Below, one piece after another: positions 33,591 to 35,935 of a DNA stretch of 35,935 nucleotides. Made by a program: the position numbers and the translations under genes. Source of the stretch: Chromobacterium haemolyticum (GTDB taxonomy: Bacteria; Pseudomonadota; Gammaproteobacteria; Burkholderiales; Chromobacteriaceae); contig NZ_MUKU01000049.1 of assembly GCF_002081825.1 (NCBI RefSeq), forward strand, positions 1 to 35,935, in the 5' to 3' direction. Below the pieces are notes generated by a model. The model saw nothing but the letters and a program-made list of their open reading frames with translations. It ran no database searches and was not told where the DNA came from. Position 1 is the first letter of the stretch; every line of letters starts with the position of its first letter.

Positions 33591-35600
33591 TTACCAAATA
33601 CGGATGCGTTCGTCTTTCGGTTTGAACATCTTGTCGCCGGGCTTGACTTCGAAGGTTTCGGCAAAGGCATCGCTATTGCTCGTCGCGCCGATGGCCCGGA
33701 ACTCGCCGGGCGAATGCGGATCGGTCACCAAGCGCGACAGCAAGGCCTCGTCGCGAATCTTGGTGCGCCACACCTGGGCGAAGCCGTAGAAGAAGCGCTG
33801 GTCGCCGCTCATGCCGTCTATTGTCGGCGCGGGCTTGCCGCCCAGCGACAGCTGGTAGGCCTTGTAGGCGATTTGCAGGCCGGCGTTGTCCGCGATGTTT
33901 TCGCCCAGCGTCAACTCGCCGTTGATGTGCTTGCCCGGCAAGGGCTCGTAGCCGTTGTACTGCGCCACCAGCTTGCCTGTCAGTTGATCGAAGCGGGCGC
34001 GGTCTTCCGCCGTCCACCAATTGCGCATATTGCCGTCGCCGTCGAACTGGCTGCCCTGATCGTCGAATCCGTGGCTGATTTCATGGCCGATCACCGCGCC
34101 GATGCCGCCGTAATTGGCTGCGTCGTCCGCCTTGGCGTCGAAGAACGGCGGCTGCAGAATAGCGGCCGGGAATACGATCTCGTTCAGCGACGGGTTGTAG
34201 TAAGCGTTGACGGTTTGCGGCGTCATCCCCCACTCCTCGCGATCCACCGGCTTGCCCAAGCGGGCCAGCATGCGGCGGTATTCAAACAAGGAGCCGCGCT
34301 TGATGTTGCCCACCAGGTCGTCCCGCTTGATCGTCAGGCCGCCGTAATCGCGCCACTTATTGGGATAGCCTATCTTCAGCATGTATTTGGACAACTTGTC
34401 CTGCGCAGCCTTCTTGGTGGCCGGGCTCATCCAGCTGAGCGTGTCTATGCTCTGGGCGTAGGCCTTCATCAAATTGCCCACCAGCGCTTCCATCTTGGCC
34501 TTGGACTCCGGCGGGAAGTAAGCCTGCACGTAGAGCTTGCCCAGAGCCTCCCCCAGATTGCCCTCCACCGCTTTCACCCCGCGCTTCCAGCGCGGCTGCT
34601 GCTCCAGCGTGCCGGCCAGCGCCTTGCCGTGAAAGTCGAAACGGGTTTGCGCCAGGCCGCTGTCCAGATAGGGCGCGTAGGCGTCCAGCGTCTGCGCCGT
34701 CAGATAGTCCTGCCAGTCTTGCAGCGGCAACTCGGCCGCCAGCTTGGCCCAGGCCTCTGCGTAGCTGGGCTGGTTGACGTTGACGGCGCTGACGCCGCCG
34801 GCTTCGGCCGCGTCCAGAAAAGCTTGCCAGTCAAAGCCCGGCGCCCGCTTTTTCAGCTCGGCCACGCTCATCTTGTTGTAAGTCTTTTGCGGATCGCGGT
34901 TCTGCACCTTGCTCCACTGGGCTTCGGCCAGCTTGGTTTCCAGCGCAAACACGCGCTGGGCGCGCTGCTCCGGTTCCGCGTAGCCGCCCAGCTTGAACAA
35001 TTTTGCGAGGTAGGCGCGATAGGCCTGGCGAGCTTTCTCGAAGCGCGCGTCCTTGCCCAGATAGTAGTCGCGGTCCGGCATGCTCAGGCCGTTCTGATAC
35101 AAGCCGGCCAGGTATTGACGCGCGCCCTTGGCGTCCGCCTCAACGTAAAAAGCCAAAGGCTGTTGCACGCCCAGACCCTGCGCCGCGCCCATCCAGGCCG
35201 CCATCGCGCGCTTGTCCTTCAAGGCGGCAATCTCCGCCAGCTCGCCGCGCAGCGGCGCCAGGCCCAGTTTGTCCAGCGCGGCCTCGTCCATAAAGCTGTG
35301 ATACAGGTCGCCGATTTTCTGCGCCTCCGGCGACGCGTTCGGCTTGGCTGCGGCTTCTTCTATCAGCTTGCGGCTGCGCTCCAGGCTCAGGTCGCGCAAT
35401 TGCTTGAAGGCGCCGTCGTTGTCTTCGGACGCCGGCAGCACCGCGTGCTTGATCCAGGCGCCGTTGACCGCGTGATAGATATCGTCTTGCGGACGCACCG
35501 CGTTGTCGAAATGCTGTTTGTCGATGCCGGACACCGCGCTGGCTTGCGCTTGCCAGGCCAGCAACAGGCTGGCGGCCATCAGGGCTAACTTCATTTTCAT
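33591..35600 (-). CDS. Secreted M13-family (neprilysin/PepO-like) metallopeptidase
   Basis: ATG at 35600 with AAGGAA 6 nt upstream starts a 669-residue protein with a signal peptide (about 1-20, cleaved near AQASA). The N-terminal M13 domain begins DNAVRPQDDIYHAVNGAWIKH. The catalytic domain has the zinc motif HEISH at about 506-510 inside GHEISHGFDDQGSQFDGDG, the third ligand in ENIADNAG (Glu about 567), NAYYNP for substrate binding, and the C-terminal end FKPKDERIRIW typical of the family. These enzymes cut short peptides in the periplasm or outside the cell. An upstream in-frame extension of 40 codons is rejected because it removes the signal peptide from the N-terminus. Confidence 0.95.
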   Translation of the reverse strand: MKMKLALMAASLLLAWQAQASAVSGIDKQHFDNAVRPQDDIYHAVNGAWIKHAVLPASEDNDGAFKQLRDLSLERSRKLIEEAAAKPNASPEAQKIGDLYHSFMDEAALDKLGLAPLRGELAEIAALKDKRAMAAWMGAAQGLGVQQPLAFYVEADAKGARQYLAGLYQNGLSMPDRDYYLGKDARFEKARQAYRAYLAKLFKLGGYAEPEQRAQRVFALETKLAEAQWSKVQNRDPQKTYNKMSVAELKKRAPGFDWQAFLDAAEAGGVSAVNVNQPSYAEAWAKLAAELPLQDWQDYLTAQTLDAYAPYLDSGLAQTRFDFHGKALAGTLEQQPRWKRGVKAVEGNLGEALGKLYVQAYFPPESKAKMEALVGNLMKAYAQSIDTLSWMSPATKKAAQDKLSKYMLKIGYPNKWRDYGGLTIKRDDLVGNIKRGSLFEYRRMLARLGKPVDREEWGMTPQTVNAYYNPSLNEIVFPAAILQPPFFDAKADDAANYGGIGAVIGHEISHGFDDQGSQFDGDGNMRNWWTAEDRARFDQLTGKLVAQYNGYEPLPGKHINGELTLGENIADNAGLQIAYKAYQLSLGGKPAPTIDGMSGDQRFFYGFAQVWRTKIRDEALLSRLVTDPHSPGEFRAIGATSNSDAFAETFEVKPGDKMFKPKDERIRIW

Positions 35601-35689
35601 CGGGGTTCCTTTCACTCCATTTCTCTGCGGCCCTGTTTTCCTTGTTTTGGTTCCGGTGAAAATGCCGGGCCGGCTCACAACGACAAGAT

Positions 35690-35714
35690 AAAGGCAGCCT
35701 AAAGGCTGCCTTTT
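35690..35714. terminator. Terminator-like hairpin between the ExbD gene and the M13 peptidase gene
   Basis: AAAGGCAGCC and GGCTGCCTTT form a 10-bp stem with loop TAAA, followed by an extra T on the plus strand and by ATC on the minus strand. On the minus strand it lies about 90 nt after the ExbD stop and upstream of the peptidase start. It most likely ends transcripts from the ExbD operon. The 35715-35801 stretch before it is AT-rich with no gene. Confidence 0.65.
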
Positions 35715-35801
35715 CCTCACAACGGGTCAAATATCAACTTCATGACAAAGACAACATATATACAAGACATATATAAGGAATGCCTTGGTCAGGCCCGTGG
35801 G

Positions 35802-35935
35802 TTACTGTACAAACTGCTCGGAGCCCACAATGCCCAGCTTGGTCACCCCCAAACGCTGCGACTCCGCCAGCACCATCGCCACCGGCTCGTACCCCGCTTC
35901 CTTGTTCGGCTTGATGTGAAACTCCGGCTGCGGCA
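35802..35935 (-). CDS. exbD: ExbD/TolR-family biopolymer transport protein, C-terminal end
   Basis: Forty-three codons up to a TAA at 35804-35802 are visible, the 5' part being outside the window. The peptide PQPEFHIKPNKEAGYEPVAMVLAESQRLGVTKLGIVGSEQF has the form of the ExbD/TolR periplasmic domain C-terminus (a basic HIK(P/A) strand, a helix around VAxVLxxxQRxGVTKLGIV, and a short tail). ExbD works with ExbB and TonB to energise outer-membrane transport with the proton gradient. Which system it serves cannot be told from the fragment. Confidence 0.8.
   Translation of the reverse strand, partial: PQPEFHIKPNKEAGYEPVAMVLAESQRLGVTKLGIVGSEQFVQ

Noticed and set aside
33558-35588. A 676-codon open frame on the plus strand
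   Set aside because: It is the antisense image of the M13 peptidase, which has a signal peptide, HExxH and ExxxD motifs. The plus-strand product has no recognisable features.

Overview
The window looks like chromosome from a GC-rich betaproteobacterium of the Chromobacterium / Chromobacteriaceae type. This rests on the single large minus-strand fliE-to-fliR cluster placed behind an FlrC-like sigma-54 activator, on codon use strongly biased to G/C at third positions, and on protein sequences resembling that group. The genus is an inference, since no 16S or other marker gene is present. Almost every gene is on the minus strand, so the biological reading direction is from high to low coordinates.

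Layout. 1-182 is the end of an IS4-family insertion sequence, cut by the window edge, next to yebC (246-971). 1069-12255 holds fourteen flagellar genes read fliE, F, G, H, I, J, K, L, M, N, O, P, Q, R: basal-body rod adapter, MS ring, switch, export ATPase complex, hook-length control and export gate. A near-perfect sigma-54 promoter lies directly before fliK. Upstream are an NtrC-family activator (flrC, 12258-13634) and a CheB methylesterase with no receiver domain (13657-14364). A low-molecular-weight phosphotyrosine phosphatase follows (14435-14932), then a three-gene signalling operon: a REC-EAL c-di-GMP phosphodiesterase, a small periplasmic molybdopterin-fold protein without cysteines, and a hybrid histidine kinase ending in an Hpt domain (15061-19030).

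19222-21219 is a LysR regulator divergent from a sodium/bile-acid-type transporter. uvrB (21417-23441) has a palindrome-ended intergenic repeat at its 3' end. A PBP7-type endopeptidase (pbpG) is on the plus strand. 24605-30256 is a complete chaperone-usher fimbrial cluster (major pilin, usher, chaperone, two-domain tip adhesin, minor pilin), preceded by a separately terminated, unusually short pilin-like gene (30614-30964). This section includes an AT-rich stretch (about 30257-31200) unlike the rest of the window. 32072-35935 carries a nitronate monooxygenase-like gene with a cysteine cluster, a secreted M13 metallopeptidase and the 3' end of an ExbD/TolR gene.

The most interesting unexplained signal is at 31266-31520: a GC-rich block of nested, long-range inverted repeats that can fold as a multibranched RNA of about 155 nt. 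It has a competing third copy of the closing-stem sequence just before the ribosome binding site of a frameshifted gene of unknown function (31536-31983). It looks like a structured leader or independent ncRNA and matches nothing I recognise. Other points worth a look are the receiver-less CheB, the cysteine-free molybdopterin-fold protein paired with a kinase, the mini-pilin, and the structured 314-nt gap between the major pilin and usher genes.
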